This document shows, piece after piece, positions 1 through 6,747 of a DNA stretch of 15,810 bases. The position numbers were made by a program, and so were the translations under genes. A model generated the notes under the pieces. It was given only the letters and a program-made list of their open reading frames with translations, did no database searches and was not told where the DNA came from. This DNA is from DYFC01 sp041658585 (lineage in GTDB: Bacteria; Nitrospirota; Thermodesulfovibrionia; Thermodesulfovibrionales; SM23-35): assembly GCA_041658585.1 (NCBI GenBank), contig JBAZZX010000057.1:1-15810 (forward strand), in the 5' to 3' direction. Within the stretch, counting starts at the first letter, position 1, and each line of letters starts with the position of its first letter.

Positions 1-131
1 GACACATTTAAACACCCTCCCCTTTATCCCCTCCCCTCAAGGGAGGGGCGATTCTTAAGTCCCCTCTCCCTTTTCTCCCCGGCGAATCCGCCTGAGTGCG
101 GAGAGGGGAGAGGGCAAGGGTGAGGGTGTCT
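1..131. repeat. GC-rich composite palindromic repeat (MITE/REP-like)
   Basis: The stretch begins with GACAC and ends with GTGTC at 126-130. The inner arms CACCCTC (13-19) and GAGGGTG (122-128) are inverted copies of each other. Between them lie nested palindromes: CCCCTCCC/GGGAGGGG near 31-48 and CCCTCTCCC/GGGAGAGGG arms near 62-114. Runs of this kind are common dispersed non-coding repeats in many bacterial genomes. No transposase is present. The left end may continue outside the window. It lies upstream of rsmA and may also affect transcription. Confidence 0.6.
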
Positions 132-190
132 GGCTTTACTTATGAACTCCTTAATAACTTGTTTTGCAATTGTAAGGATAATGCAATAGA

Positions 191-979
191 ATGGCGAAGA
201 AATCATTAGGACAACATTTTCTTGGTAATCCGAAAATCCTTCAAAGGATTATCGAATCCGCACAGCTTGACGCCGATGACCTTGTAGTCGAAATAGGCCC
301 CGGTCCGGGCAGTTTGACTAAGATGCTCTTAAAAAAGGTCAGAAATGTCATTGCCATTGAACTTGACGAACAATTATTTGAAAGATTAATAACCGAACTT
401 GCCGGATACGATAATATAGAACTTGTCCAAGGCGACGCCCTTAAATATCCATATGAAGAACTTCCGGCCTTCAAGGTCGTGGCCAATATCCCTTACTATA
501 TCACTACCCCTATAATTTTCAGACTCCTGGAGATGGGACGGAAAACGCCGTCAATTCCGGAATCCCGTAAAACCCTCAAATCGATAACCCTGACCATCCA
601 AAAGGAAGTCGCCGAAAGAATAGTCGCCGGTCCCGGCGGAAAAGATTACGGAGTGCTTTCGATAATGGTACAGTACTACGCACAGCCGTCTTTAGAATTC
701 ATCATCCCGAAGGAGGCTTTCAGACCTGCTCCGAAAGTCGACTCTGCCGTTATCCGCTTAATAATTCTCGAAAAACCTTCTGTTGAAGTAAAAGATGAGA
801 AATTATTCTTCACGATTATCAGGACGGCCTTTTCCCAAAGGAGGAAGATGCTTTCCAACTCACTGAAAAGTGTAAGAGAGGATGTAAGGGAATGGCTGGA
901 TAAGGCAGGGATAGACCCCAAGAGAAGACCGGAGACCCTGAGCATTGAAGAGTTCGCCCGCCTTGCAGACATCTTATAA
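191..979 (+). CDS. rsmA: 16S rRNA dimethyladenosine transferase RsmA (KsgA)
   Basis: This enzyme transfers four methyl groups from S-adenosylmethionine to two adjacent adenosines near the 3' end of 16S rRNA during small-subunit maturation in the cytoplasm. The 262-residue length is normal for the family. Visible signatures are the N-terminal KSLGQHFL (residues 4-11), the SAM-binding VEIGPGPG (33-40), the catalytic NIPYYITTP (99-107), and FRPAPKVDS (178-185), followed by the usual helical C-terminal domain. The start at 191 gives the canonical N-terminus; a weak AAGGA lies about 12 bases upstream. The next gene belongs to a cassette array, so rsmA seems to be the chromosomal edge next to that array. 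Identification is by family motifs and is secure. Confidence 0.97.
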   Translation: MAKKSLGQHFLGNPKILQRIIESAQLDADDLVVEIGPGPGSLTKMLLKKVRNVIAIELDEQLFERLITELAGYDNIELVQGDALKYPYEELPAFKVVANIPYYITTPIIFRLLEMGRKTPSIPESRKTLKSITLTIQKEVAERIVAGPGGKDYGVLSIMVQYYAQPSLEFIIPKEAFRPAPKVDSAVIRLIILEKPSVEVKDEKLFFTIIRTAFSQRRKMLSNSLKSVREDVREWLDKAGIDPKRRPETLSIEEFARLADIL

Positions 980-1041
980 GAACAATTGCTGAACTGTTTC
1001 AATATGTCGGACGGAATGTCTTTCATGCGTTGATAACAAGT

Positions 1042-1080
1042 TAACTCGTTATACACTCATTTTGCGGGGATAACGAGTTA
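1042..1080. repeat. Perfect 11-bp inverted repeat downstream of rsmA
   Basis: TAACTCGTTAT (1042-1052) and ATAACGAGTTA (1070-1080) are exact inverted copies separated by 17 bases. There is no T-tract after it, so it is not a typical intrinsic terminator. The flanking TGATAAC and GTTAGGA resemble degenerate integron core sites, so it could be a decayed attC or a structured end of the rsmA transcript. The stem is seen directly; its role is not. Confidence 0.5.
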
Positions 1081-1105
1081 GGAATTCGAACAATTATAAG
1101 CAGAT

Positions 1106-1187
1106 GCCTAATAAAATGTCGAATTTATTGCATTATCTTCAGGCGTTGCGTATGATAACGAGAAACCAGTTAATAATATTGTTAGGC
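1106..1187 (+). repeat. Tentative attC-like site preceding the first cassette
   Basis: GTTAGGC (1181-1187) fits the attC core consensus GTTRRRY exactly. GCCTAAT (1106-1112) pairs with it at six of seven positions, giving an 82-base candidate. Inside, TTAT..CAT and ATGATAA can form an imperfect hairpin. Pairing of the arms is weaker than in the other sites. It could also be the recombination point of an attI-like site or a decayed attC. Confidence 0.45.
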
Positions 1188-1243
1188 TTCAAATGAAATT
1201 ACGAAATATAATAAAAAATATTGTTAAGAAAGAGGAAACGGAT

Positions 1244-2080
1244 ATGTCATCTGATTGGACCAAAGCCAAATGTTTTGTGATTATTGCTTTTACTTGTGTG
1301 CTTGTCTATAAGATTGCTTTGACGCCACTGAATCTGACTGTTGATTTTCCAACACTGCTGTCACTGCTACTCGCTTTTTTTTCAGTAGTTCTGGCAGCAC
1401 TATTCTACTTTAAAGCGACTGAAAGTTCGAATGCTTTTTACGATAACACATATAAATTTACGCAGGACATCGCTTCGTTGCTAGTCAAAATCGAGAGTGG
1501 CTTCGGAGAAAGGCTCAGACACCTTGACGAAGGTTACACAAGTATGCGCGATAAAATTGCAACTATACCGAGGCACTCTGAAATAGAAAACACTAAAACC
1601 GAAATAATTAAAGAAGAACAGGAAGTACACAAGAAATTGGAGGAGAAGGACAAGTTAGTTGAAGAACTTGCCAAAAAAGCCCAACTTGATGACAAAGAAA
1701 AACAAATATTCAAATCAAAATTGGATAAATACATTGAAGAACTGAATGAGGCACAGAAGGAAGTTGCCTTTCTAAAAAATAGGTTAAGGAGGGCAGAATT
1801 TCACCATTCCACACAAAGACAGCGCAATGGTCTGCCTATTGACCGAGGTATGGCTGACTATATAGTTTCTAATTTCTTCAGTTATATTCCTGTGGAGTTG
1901 ATTATTGAAGGTAGCAAGACGGCACTCAATAAGCGCTTCCAGCATATTAAGAACGAATTACCTGATGGTTTTATCCATGATATGAAAAAGTACAACATGT
2001 TAAGTCCTCAAGGAACATTGACCGGTGACGGTGTCATGATCTTAAGGGAAATTGCAGATACATATAAAAGACAAGCCTAA
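1244..2080 (+). CDS. Cassette-borne membrane coiled-coil protein, unknown function
   Basis: Not recognised. The ATG at 1244 is preferred because AGAGGA lies 7 bases upstream; an in-frame ATG at 1193, six bases after the core site GTTAGGC, would add 17 residues and has no ribosome site. From 1244 the product has 278 residues. Two hydrophobic segments (about 10-27 and 36-56) probably form a membrane hairpin. A charged coiled coil follows (about 112-186, rich in E and K). The C-terminal part (about 200-278) looks globular and helical, predicted to lie in the cytoplasm. The stop codon is embedded in the following attC, so the gene fills its cassette. AT-rich codon use differs from the next cassette. 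Membrane-anchored coiled-coil proteins occur among phage-defence and signalling genes, but nothing here proves that role. Confidence 0.8.
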   Translation: MSSDWTKAKCFVIIAFTCVLVYKIALTPLNLTVDFPTLLSLLLAFFSVVLAALFYFKATESSNAFYDNTYKFTQDIASLLVKIESGFGERLRHLDEGYTSMRDKIATIPRHSEIENTKTEIIKEEQEVHKKLEEKDKLVEELAKKAQLDDKEKQIFKSKLDKYIEELNEAQKEVAFLKNRLRRAEFHHSTQRQRNGLPIDRGMADYIVSNFFSYIPVELIIEGSKTALNKRFQHIKNELPDGFIHDMKKYNMLSPQGTLTGDGVMILREIADTYKRQA

Positions 2081-2167
2081 CAATAAAATAGAGGCGACCG
2101 GGAATAAGTGTGGTGCGTTTTTCATTCCATCGTCTGTGGCCCGGTCGCCTCATTTAAGTCGTTGAAC
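2075..2167 (+). repeat. attC site (93 bp, long type)
   Basis: R'' box GCCTAAC (2075-2081) fits RYYYAAC and R' core GTTGAAC (2161-2167) fits GTTRRRY. The inner arms at 2091-2102 and 2140-2151 form a perfect 12-bp stem (GAGGCGACCGGG). The apical part shares GACCGGGAATAAGT (2096-2109) and GTGGCCCGG with the site at 6033-6120, so both belong to one attC subfamily. Confidence 0.85.
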
Positions 2168-2174
2168 GTAAAAG

Positions 2175-3119
2175 ATGACCAAGAGCAAGACAAAAACCAA
2201 ATCAAGTGTTAAGGGCAAGTGCGTGATTCCAAAGCGACCGCCACTGGGTACGCTTCGAACCACACTTGTCGAACCGTCCCCTTACGAAGAACGAGAAGTC
2301 ACAGATTACTTTGAGTGGCAGAGTGCCAAAGATCCAAAAGGCCCAGCCAAGGTTAAACACCTTGAGCTTGTGAAATCCGAAACGGTTTGGGGACGGCTGC
2401 ATAAGGTTTGGGACGTGCATGCTACGGATGGGCGTTGGTGGGTTATCACCGAACCAACAAACCTGTATTCTCAAAAACACTTTCCGAGCCTCGACTACAC
2501 ATTGTCCTTTCATATCGGGCTTATGGCTCGGCTTGCGGTACGCGAGTCCAGACAAGCCAGGGTTAAAAACTCAGAAGTGTTTGCAACGGCCTACAGGCGA
2601 TGGGAACAAGCAGCAGAGGCAATTGACCTCGCCAAGGAGGCGGAGGACTTTCAAGCGGTGGGATTGAAGTGTAGGGAATGCCTACTCACCTTTGCACGCG
2701 CGATGCAGAAGGACATTCCACGACCAGAAGGCGGTCCGCCGCTCCCAAAGCGAGGTGATTTCATTCATTGGGCAGAGCTGATGGCCGAATATTCTGCACC
2801 TGGTCCTAATGCAAAGGAGCTACGGAAGTACCTTAAGGATGGAGCCAACACCACTTGGCAATTGGTGAATTGGCTTACACATGCGTCAAACGCAATACGT
2901 CATGACGCGGAGCTTGTTGCGGCTGCAACGAATCATTTGCTTGAAACCTTTACGGGCGTACTCGTTCGTCATGAATCCAAGAATCCTGGGCGCTGCCCCA
3001 ATTGCTTGTCCTACCAGCTAGAAAGCTTTTACGTACCTGAAGTAGAGCACGACCCACCCTATATACTTGTCTGCATGGCGTGTCATTGGGAAGGGCCTGC
3101 TACACAAAAGCCGGAATAA
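2175..3119 (+). CDS. Cassette-borne zinc-ribbon protein, unknown function
   Basis: Not recognised as a named family. The ATG lies 7 bases after the attC core GTTGAAC, the typical cassette position, with little ribosome site (TAAAAG). The 314-residue product starts with a lysine-rich tail (residues 1-20), has a middle part of mixed structure (30-125) and a helical region (about 135-268). The helical region contains NWLTHASNAIRHD (232-244), somewhat like HEPN-type helices with an R-x-H pattern; this similarity is weak. A C-terminal zinc-ribbon is visible as C274-P-N-C277 and C300-M-A-C303. It is soluble, with no signal peptide. GC content and codon use are higher than in the preceding cassette. 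The gene is followed at 44 bases by a hydrolase gene with no clear attC between, so they may share one cassette. Confidence 0.8.
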   Translation: MTKSKTKTKSSVKGKCVIPKRPPLGTLRTTLVEPSPYEEREVTDYFEWQSAKDPKGPAKVKHLELVKSETVWGRLHKVWDVHATDGRWWVITEPTNLYSQKHFPSLDYTLSFHIGLMARLAVRESRQARVKNSEVFATAYRRWEQAAEAIDLAKEAEDFQAVGLKCRECLLTFARAMQKDIPRPEGGPPLPKRGDFIHWAELMAEYSAPGPNAKELRKYLKDGANTTWQLVNWLTHASNAIRHDAELVAAATNHLLETFTGVLVRHESKNPGRCPNCLSYQLESFYVPEVEHDPPYILVCMACHWEGPATQKPE

Positions 3120-3162
3120 GGAGGCCCCTTGAAATGGTGAGTTTAGTTGTGAGTAGATTGCC

Positions 3163-4095
3163 GTGAATCAGCTCAACAATAGGTTAGCTTTTATGAAAAT
3201 TGCACGTAGATGTGCTTTGTGGATCGCTATAGTCATCGCTATCTTCATTGCTCTGGTTACTATAGACTCACTAGTGGGGCTTGTGTATCGAACTGACACG
3301 ACCGCAAAAGTAAGTATCATATCTCCTCGCTCCGGCACAACTCGCCGCGCTATTGTAGTTTTCCCAGGCTACATGATGTCGGGTGCAATTTTAGGTAGGG
3401 CGTTCGCAAAGCATGTTGCGGACGAAGACGCTTTAGTTGTGGTTGACTATGCTGAAAGAGGGGTAAACGTACAGCAGATATACGTCAAAGTAATGGCGTC
3501 TCTACGCACGCTGAAGCCGGTAGAGATTCGTGTCTATGGCGCTTCGATGGGCGGAATGATCGGTAAACTTTTCCTTGATTACTACCGCCAGGATGGTGCG
3601 CCATATGGGAAGGTCTTGCTGGTTCTTGATTCGGCTCCTGCCGGGCCTAACGATATAAAACGACCTACTTTCTTGTTCAACTTTGGGTGCTGGTATCGTG
3701 GAGGCCCTTTGTCGACCGCAGTATGGGCGGCAGTTAGTAAATGTATGAGTGGACCTCCTATCGAAGATAATGCAAGCCCCGATCTTGTCCGTGCTGCTCG
3801 TCATGCTGGTGCTTGGGCGGGGATGCCGTCGGCAACAAGCCAAGCTTGTTTTATAGCGGAGTTTAATCCGATGATCGAGAATGAACTGGTAGATATCGCA
3901 AAACAAGTTATTTACTTGCATGGAGACTCACCGGCAGATGACCCACTCGTGAGGGTATCAGAATCGGTCGAAGGTTGGCGCAAAGTCTATCCCAACCTCA
4001 TAGCCATAACGATTCAAAGCCGGGCAGGACGATGGCATCTGCCTCTCGTAGAGCGACCCAGCGAAACTGTCAAAGCCCTGATCGCGACATATTGA
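3163..4095 (+). CDS. Membrane-anchored alpha/beta hydrolase-like protein
   Basis: The fold is suggested by the oxyanion-type FPGY (residues 67-70), the nucleophile elbow G126-A-S128-M-G130, a possible acid at D259/D260 in HGDSPADDP, and H292 in GRWHLP near the C-terminus. These fit a serine hydrolase (esterase, lipase or peptidase) but the substrate cannot be inferred. Residues 18-42 form one hydrophobic helix after a basic N-terminus, so the enzyme is probably a type II membrane protein or lipid-facing, with the catalytic domain outside. The longest form starts at GTG 3163; ATG 3193, five bases after GTTAGC (3183-3188), is equally plausible and would shorten it by ten residues. It lies between a zinc-ribbon gene and a four-helix membrane protein gene, with no clear attC on either side. 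Confidence 0.78.
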   Translation: MNQLNNRLAFMKIARRCALWIAIVIAIFIALVTIDSLVGLVYRTDTTAKVSIISPRSGTTRRAIVVFPGYMMSGAILGRAFAKHVADEDALVVVDYAERGVNVQQIYVKVMASLRTLKPVEIRVYGASMGGMIGKLFLDYYRQDGAPYGKVLLVLDSAPAGPNDIKRPTFLFNFGCWYRGGPLSTAVWAAVSKCMSGPPIEDNASPDLVRAARHAGAWAGMPSATSQACFIAEFNPMIENELVDIAKQVIYLHGDSPADDPLVRVSESVEGWRKVYPNLIAITIQSRAGRWHLPLVERPSETVKALIATY

Positions 4096-4168
4096 GTTTT
4101 GCAAGATAAATGTAATATAACCTCAATGTGAAGTAGTAAAATACAGTCAGCAATTTAGGAGAGTAACA

Positions 4169-4783
4169 ATGAATGCAATTAAGGATCACGTAAGTGCACT
4201 AGGAGCACTTTATCAGGCTGAAAAAACAGACGCAGCAGGCATTTTCAATACGGCCATGGCATTGATGGGAATTGGCTGTGCTTACATAGGTGTGCTGATG
4301 ACTGTTTCAGATAAGTTTGGCAAAGACATTAGTTGGCCAATTGTTCTCCTGCTCCCGATTCCGCTTTGGATTATTTCAGCATTTCAATCACTTATGACCC
4401 TAAATGCAATGAGTCATGGCGTTTCGGTTCGAATAATTGAATATGCCCTGTTCAGCGAGTCAGGATTGCCAGGAGAGTTAAGAAAGTTTGTGGGTTCGGC
4501 TTCCGGCGACAAGATCATGGACATCTCGCAATCAGAACTGGCTCATAAAATTACCACAATTGTCGTCTATTCAGGTGTTGTGTTGCTTGTGGGTGGATTC
4601 ACATTATATGTTTTATGTCGTACATGGTACCAAGTTTCGTATATTGCAAGCATACTTGCAGCGACCGGCTATACACTCCTTTTGATCATAGTAGTAAATT
4701 CATGGGTCGCTGGCAAGCGGATACTTGAGAAAGCTAATAAACAATACTTAAAACACTTCGAACCAAAACAGAATCAAAAATAG
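4169..4783 (+). CDS. Four-helix membrane protein, unknown function
   Basis: Not recognised. The 204-residue product has four hydrophobic segments at about 26-46, 56-80, 128-150 and 156-180, with a hydrophilic loop (83-125) between the second and third and a basic C-terminal tail. The ATG at 4169 has AGGAGAG about 5 bases upstream, the best ribosome site in this block. It is the last gene before the attC at 4847-4894 and is 73 bases after the hydrolase gene, with no attC between them. The three genes at 2175, 3163 and 4169 may therefore travel as one cassette of about 2.7 kb. A partner role with the membrane hydrolase is inference from position only. Confidence 0.78.
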   Translation: MNAIKDHVSALGALYQAEKTDAAGIFNTAMALMGIGCAYIGVLMTVSDKFGKDISWPIVLLLPIPLWIISAFQSLMTLNAMSHGVSVRIIEYALFSESGLPGELRKFVGSASGDKIMDISQSELAHKITTIVVYSGVVLLVGGFTLYVLCRTWYQVSYIASILAATGYTLLLIIVVNSWVAGKRILEKANKQYLKHFEPKQNQK

Positions 4784-4846
4784 TGATAACGACCGTTTTA
4801 GTAAGGACATTTGAGGGACGGTGCTGAGTTAGTTGACTTATGTGAT

Positions 4847-4894
4847 TTCCAACCAATCGTTCAAGCGGGGCACCCGCTTAACTCGTTGTTAGCG
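4847..4894 (+). repeat. attC site (48 bp, short type)
   Basis: TTCCAAC (4847-4853) is the R''-like box and GTTAGCG (4888-4894) the R' core. Between them TCGTTCAAGCGGG and CCCGCTTAACTCG are the classic L''/L' arms, with a 7-bp perfect stem AAGCGGG/CCCGCTT around GCA. This closely matches the short attC sites of mobile integrons. It shares TTCCAACCA and CAAGCGG with the site at 5324-5371. Confidence 0.88.
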
Positions 4895-4950
4895 CGAAAA
4901 AGAGGAATTCGTAGTTGCCATAGTTTTCTATTGAAAGGAATGACTCCGAT

Positions 4951-5271
4951 ATGGACGAGGTAATTAAAAAGTTAAGGTATCATGGAAATGTTTGCATTTC
5001 AGGCTTGACGGCGTCTGGCAAGACTACGCACAGCCATCTTCTTGCTGGCGAATTCGGGCTTACCTATGTGTCGGGGTCTCAAATTCAGCTAAATTTCATG
5101 GGCGTGTCACCGATTCAAACAAAGGATTTTTGGATTACTCCTGAGGCAAAGGCATTTTGGGACGGCGACCAGTTTAACCGTATCGACGACGAGTTGCTTC
5201 GATTGGAGAGCATCGGAAAAGGTTACGTCTTCGACACCAGCACGATGCCGTGGAGACATAAACATCCATAG
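4951..5271 (+). pseudogene. Truncated P-loop kinase (cytidylate/adenylate kinase-like) in a cassette
   Basis: The Walker A motif G18-LTASGKT25 fits the nucleoside-monophosphate kinase type of P-loop protein, which would phosphorylate a nucleotide or related small substrate. An acidic segment DDELLRLESIGKG and VFDTS follow (79-97), where cytidylate-kinase-like proteins have a strand ending in an aspartate. The reading frame stops after 106 residues, about half the usual length of 180-230, so the lid and C-terminal half are missing. The stop lies 10 bases before a GGGTCAGGTCTTG repeat (5283-5302), and the remaining cassette sequence then runs into the attC at 5324. The start has AAAGGA about 11 bases upstream. 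I infer truncation by the repeat element or an associated deletion. Confidence 0.65.
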
Positions 5272-5282
5272 AAACGAAAACG

Positions 5283-5302
5283 GGGTCAGGTCTTGTTTCT
5301 TG
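5283..5302 (+). repeat. Copy 1 of the GGGTCAGGTCTTG-type repeat
   Basis: GGGTCAGGTCTTGTTTCTTG here is identical over 20 bases to 6309-6328. Sequences beginning GGGTCAGGTCTTG are, from memory, common next to REP-associated (Y1-type) transposase genes in several bacterial phyla. It lies just past the early stop of the kinase-like cassette gene. No transposase gene is left in the window. Confidence 0.7.
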
Positions 5303-5323
5303 TAGTGGCTGGAGGCCAAGGGG

Positions 5324-5371
5324 TTCCAACCAGACGTACAAGCGGGCAAGCCGCTTTACTCATTGTTACAA
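5324..5371 (+). repeat. attC site (48 bp, short type)
   Basis: TTCCAAC (5324-5330) and GTTACAA (5365-5371) are the outer boxes; the core is imperfect. Arms CAAGCGG and CCGCTTT form a 6-bp inner stem around GCAAG. Layout and spacing match the site at 4847-4894 exactly in length, and the TTCCAACCA start is shared. Confidence 0.78.
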
Positions 5372-5401
5372 GTCAAGAAATATATAAAAGGAAAATGAGG
5401 A

Positions 5402-6031
5402 ATGGCAGTCTGGCGCTCTGTTTACTTAGATATTAAGGAGGCTGAATTACTCGCAGATTTGGCAGGGGTTCACGACGATCTGGAAACAATAGTCGCCATT
5501 TGTGACATGCTGCTAAAGGGTGTTGAAATTAAAGACAAGCCAATTGACTATACAGCGTATGAAGCTTTAATGTCGGCTGCTTTGGTCAGATATGCACGGA
5601 TATATAGCAAGGGCGGAGTGCGCGAGAGAAGAATCCCGAAAGGAATGATATTGTCGCTATCGCCTGAACTGCTAAAGAAACACGAGTGGTTTATAGAGTT
5701 CCGAAATAAGCACATTGTACGATCTATAAATGCCTATGAGGATAATAGGGTTGTGGCAACTCTCGTTCCAGAAGAAAGGGGACCAAAAGCCATAGCTGAT
5801 ATTTCAGTTGAGCGTAGGCGACTCGCTTCGCTTGGAAATGACAAAATAGACGACCTAAAAACTCTATGCCAGGAATTGTTAAGACATATTGATGATCTTT
5901 ATGAAAAGGAAAAGATAAGAGTATTAGAGGCGGCTAAGAAACTACCGATTGAAGAACTGTATTGTCAAAAGCAGGCAGTCAGACCTTTACCGAAGGATAC
6001 GGATGTTAAGAAACCTAGAAAAGCAAAATAA
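5402..6031 (+). CDS. Cassette-borne helical protein, unknown function (HEPN-like?)
   Basis: Not assigned to a named family. The 209-residue product is soluble, predicted mostly helical, and ends in a basic tail. The segment R101-N-K-H104-I-V-R-S resembles the RDKH-A-HS pattern seen in a group of uncharacterised helical proteins that are often HEPN-like; this is a weak, memory-based similarity. AAAGGA lies about 9 bases before the ATG. The gene starts 30 bases after one attC and ends one base before the next, so it forms a simple one-gene cassette. HEPN proteins are often RNases in toxin or phage-defence modules; if the similarity holds, that would be a role to consider, but no partner antitoxin is visible. 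Confidence 0.8.
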   Translation: MAVWRSVYLDIKEAELLADLAGVHDDLETIVAICDMLLKGVEIKDKPIDYTAYEALMSAALVRYARIYSKGGVRERRIPKGMILSLSPELLKKHEWFIEFRNKHIVRSINAYEDNRVVATLVPEERGPKAIADISVERRRLASLGNDKIDDLKTLCQELLRHIDDLYEKEKIRVLEAAKKLPIEELYCQKQAVRPLPKDTDVKKPRKAK

Positions 6032-6032
6032 C

Positions 6033-6120
6033 TTGTAACAACAGGCTCCACTTGACCGGGAATAAGTTCTGTTTGAAATTCAAGGGGCAGTGGCCCGGCA
6101 AGTGAGCCATCTCGTTGTAA
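6033..6120 (+). repeat. attC site (88 bp, long type) with extrahelical bases
   Basis: TTGTAAC (6033-6039) and GTTGTAA (6114-6120) are imperfect outer boxes. The inner arms 6044-6060 and 6094-6108 pair fully except for single unpaired C6049 and A6055. On the bottom strand these would be an unpaired G and T, the extrahelical bases that integron integrases read in folded attC sites. The apical part shares GACCGGGAATAAGT (6054-6067) and GTGGCCCGG with the site at 2075-2167. Confidence 0.85.
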
Positions 6121-6168
6121 AAAGGGAAAACGGTTATCTAGTCTATGTATAAAGAAAGGAGATTACTG

Positions 6169-6309
6169 ATGTATATTAAAAAAATCGTGATTTTCGTTTC
6201 CTTGTCCTTTGTAGCCACAATAATTTCTGCTACTTCTGCTACGGCAGCTAAGATTCAGATTGATTACGCATATAATTCAGTGGGAATCTGTCATAGCACG
6301 GACGAATAG
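6169..6309 (+). pseudogene. Truncated exported peptide (signal peptide plus remnant)
   Basis: The 46-codon frame begins at ATG 6169 with AAAGGAGA about 6 bases upstream, a strong ribosome site. Residues 1-27 form a clear Sec signal peptide (basic start, hydrophobic core, cleavage site expected after the TSATA-A region). Only about 19 residues follow before the TAG, and that stop codon overlaps the first base of the GGGTCAGGTCTTG repeat. The mature protein is therefore probably lost. It sits after the attC at 6033-6120 and may be the start of one more cassette whose attC is missing or destroyed. It is too short to identify. Confidence 0.55.
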
Positions 6310-6328
6310 GGTCAGGTCTTGTTTCTTG
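6309..6328 (+). repeat. Copy 2 of the GGGTCAGGTCTTG-type repeat
   Basis: Exactly the same 20 bases as 5283-5302. The TAG stop of the truncated exported peptide runs into it. This is the second case in 1 kb where a reading frame ends at this sequence. Confidence 0.7.
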
Positions 6329-6741
6329 CAGCCGTTCTGGTTACTATTTTTCCATATGTAACAACTTCCAGTTGTACTTCGCAGAATTATCAGGGCGAAT
6401 GAGGGTGTTTCCTATTGTGAGCAGGTGATAACAAAAATCTCATCACTAAAACTTTTCTTTGTAGCTGTTAACACGCGCCCTCAGGTTTTTCAGATGGTGC
6501 TTTATTCCGATTGTAGTCTTGATGGAGTTTCGGTTTCCTGAAAGAATCGATTAGTCAGTGTACTCCTGTGCCGGGGACTAATTGACACTTTCCGCTTACC
6601 ATAAGGTAACCACCACATGTAAGCGGTCTGGTGTCCGAACTAAATCGGAGCGTCTTTCCGAACCCGTCCGGTATATCCAATCAAAAATTCCTTTTCGGTT
6701 TTTCGCCTGCAACTCCGAGTAGTTTTTTCATGTTTTGGTGT
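6329..6741. other. Gene-poor stretch with repeat remnants
   Basis: No convincing gene is seen in this stretch. It holds GTGCCGGGGACTAATTGACA near 6568-6587, which resembles another dispersed repeat type, and the hairpin at 6592-6626. TGATAAC near 6426 and GTTAACA near 6468 vaguely recall attC boxes but lack clear arms. The stretch looks like a graveyard of small mobile repeats between the cassette array and the GC-rich transporter gene. Confidence 0.5.
6592..6626. repeat. 8-bp perfect hairpin
   Basis: CCGCTTAC (6592-6599) and GTAAGCGG (6619-6626) are exact inverted copies around a 19-base loop that itself contains GGTAACC. It follows the GGGGACTAATTGACA-type sequence. No T-tract follows. It may be part of a REP-like element. 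Confidence 0.45.
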
Positions 6742-6747
6742 TATAAT
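6739..6747 (+). promoter_or_regulatory. Extended -10 promoter candidate for the AI-2E family gene
   Basis: TG-T-TATAAT is a perfect extended -10 element (TATAAT 6742-6747). No good -35 is seen. Transcription would start near 6754, which puts the earliest ATG in this frame (6746) outside the transcript and favours the start at 6902. Confidence 0.5.

Larger units (their letters stand above)
1106..6120 (+). mobile_element. Integron-type gene cassette array without an integrase (CALIN-like)
   Basis: Five attC-like sites in the same orientation separate short, mostly unrecognised plus-strand genes. Core sites (GTTRRRY-like) lie at 1181, 2161, 4888, 5365 and 6114, and genes start 6 to about 60 bases after them, as in integron cassettes. 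The stop codon of the first cassette gene (2078-2080) lies inside the R'' box of its attC. No tyrosine integrase or attI site is visible in the window, so this is either the distal part of an integron or a cluster of attC sites lacking an integrase. Base composition varies between cassettes (AT-rich at 1244, more GC-rich at 2175 and 3163), consistent with separate origins. Confidence 0.75.

Noticed and set aside
3120..3190. Possible attC between the zinc-ribbon and hydrolase genes
   Set aside because: GTTAGC at 3183 resembles a core, and CAACAAT lies nearby, but no matching arms or outer box can be found.
4784..4836. Second attC candidate just after the four-helix protein gene
   Set aside because: TGATAAC and GTTAGTT could be outer boxes with a CCGT/ACGG inner pair, but the stem is only four bases and the clear attC lies just downstream.
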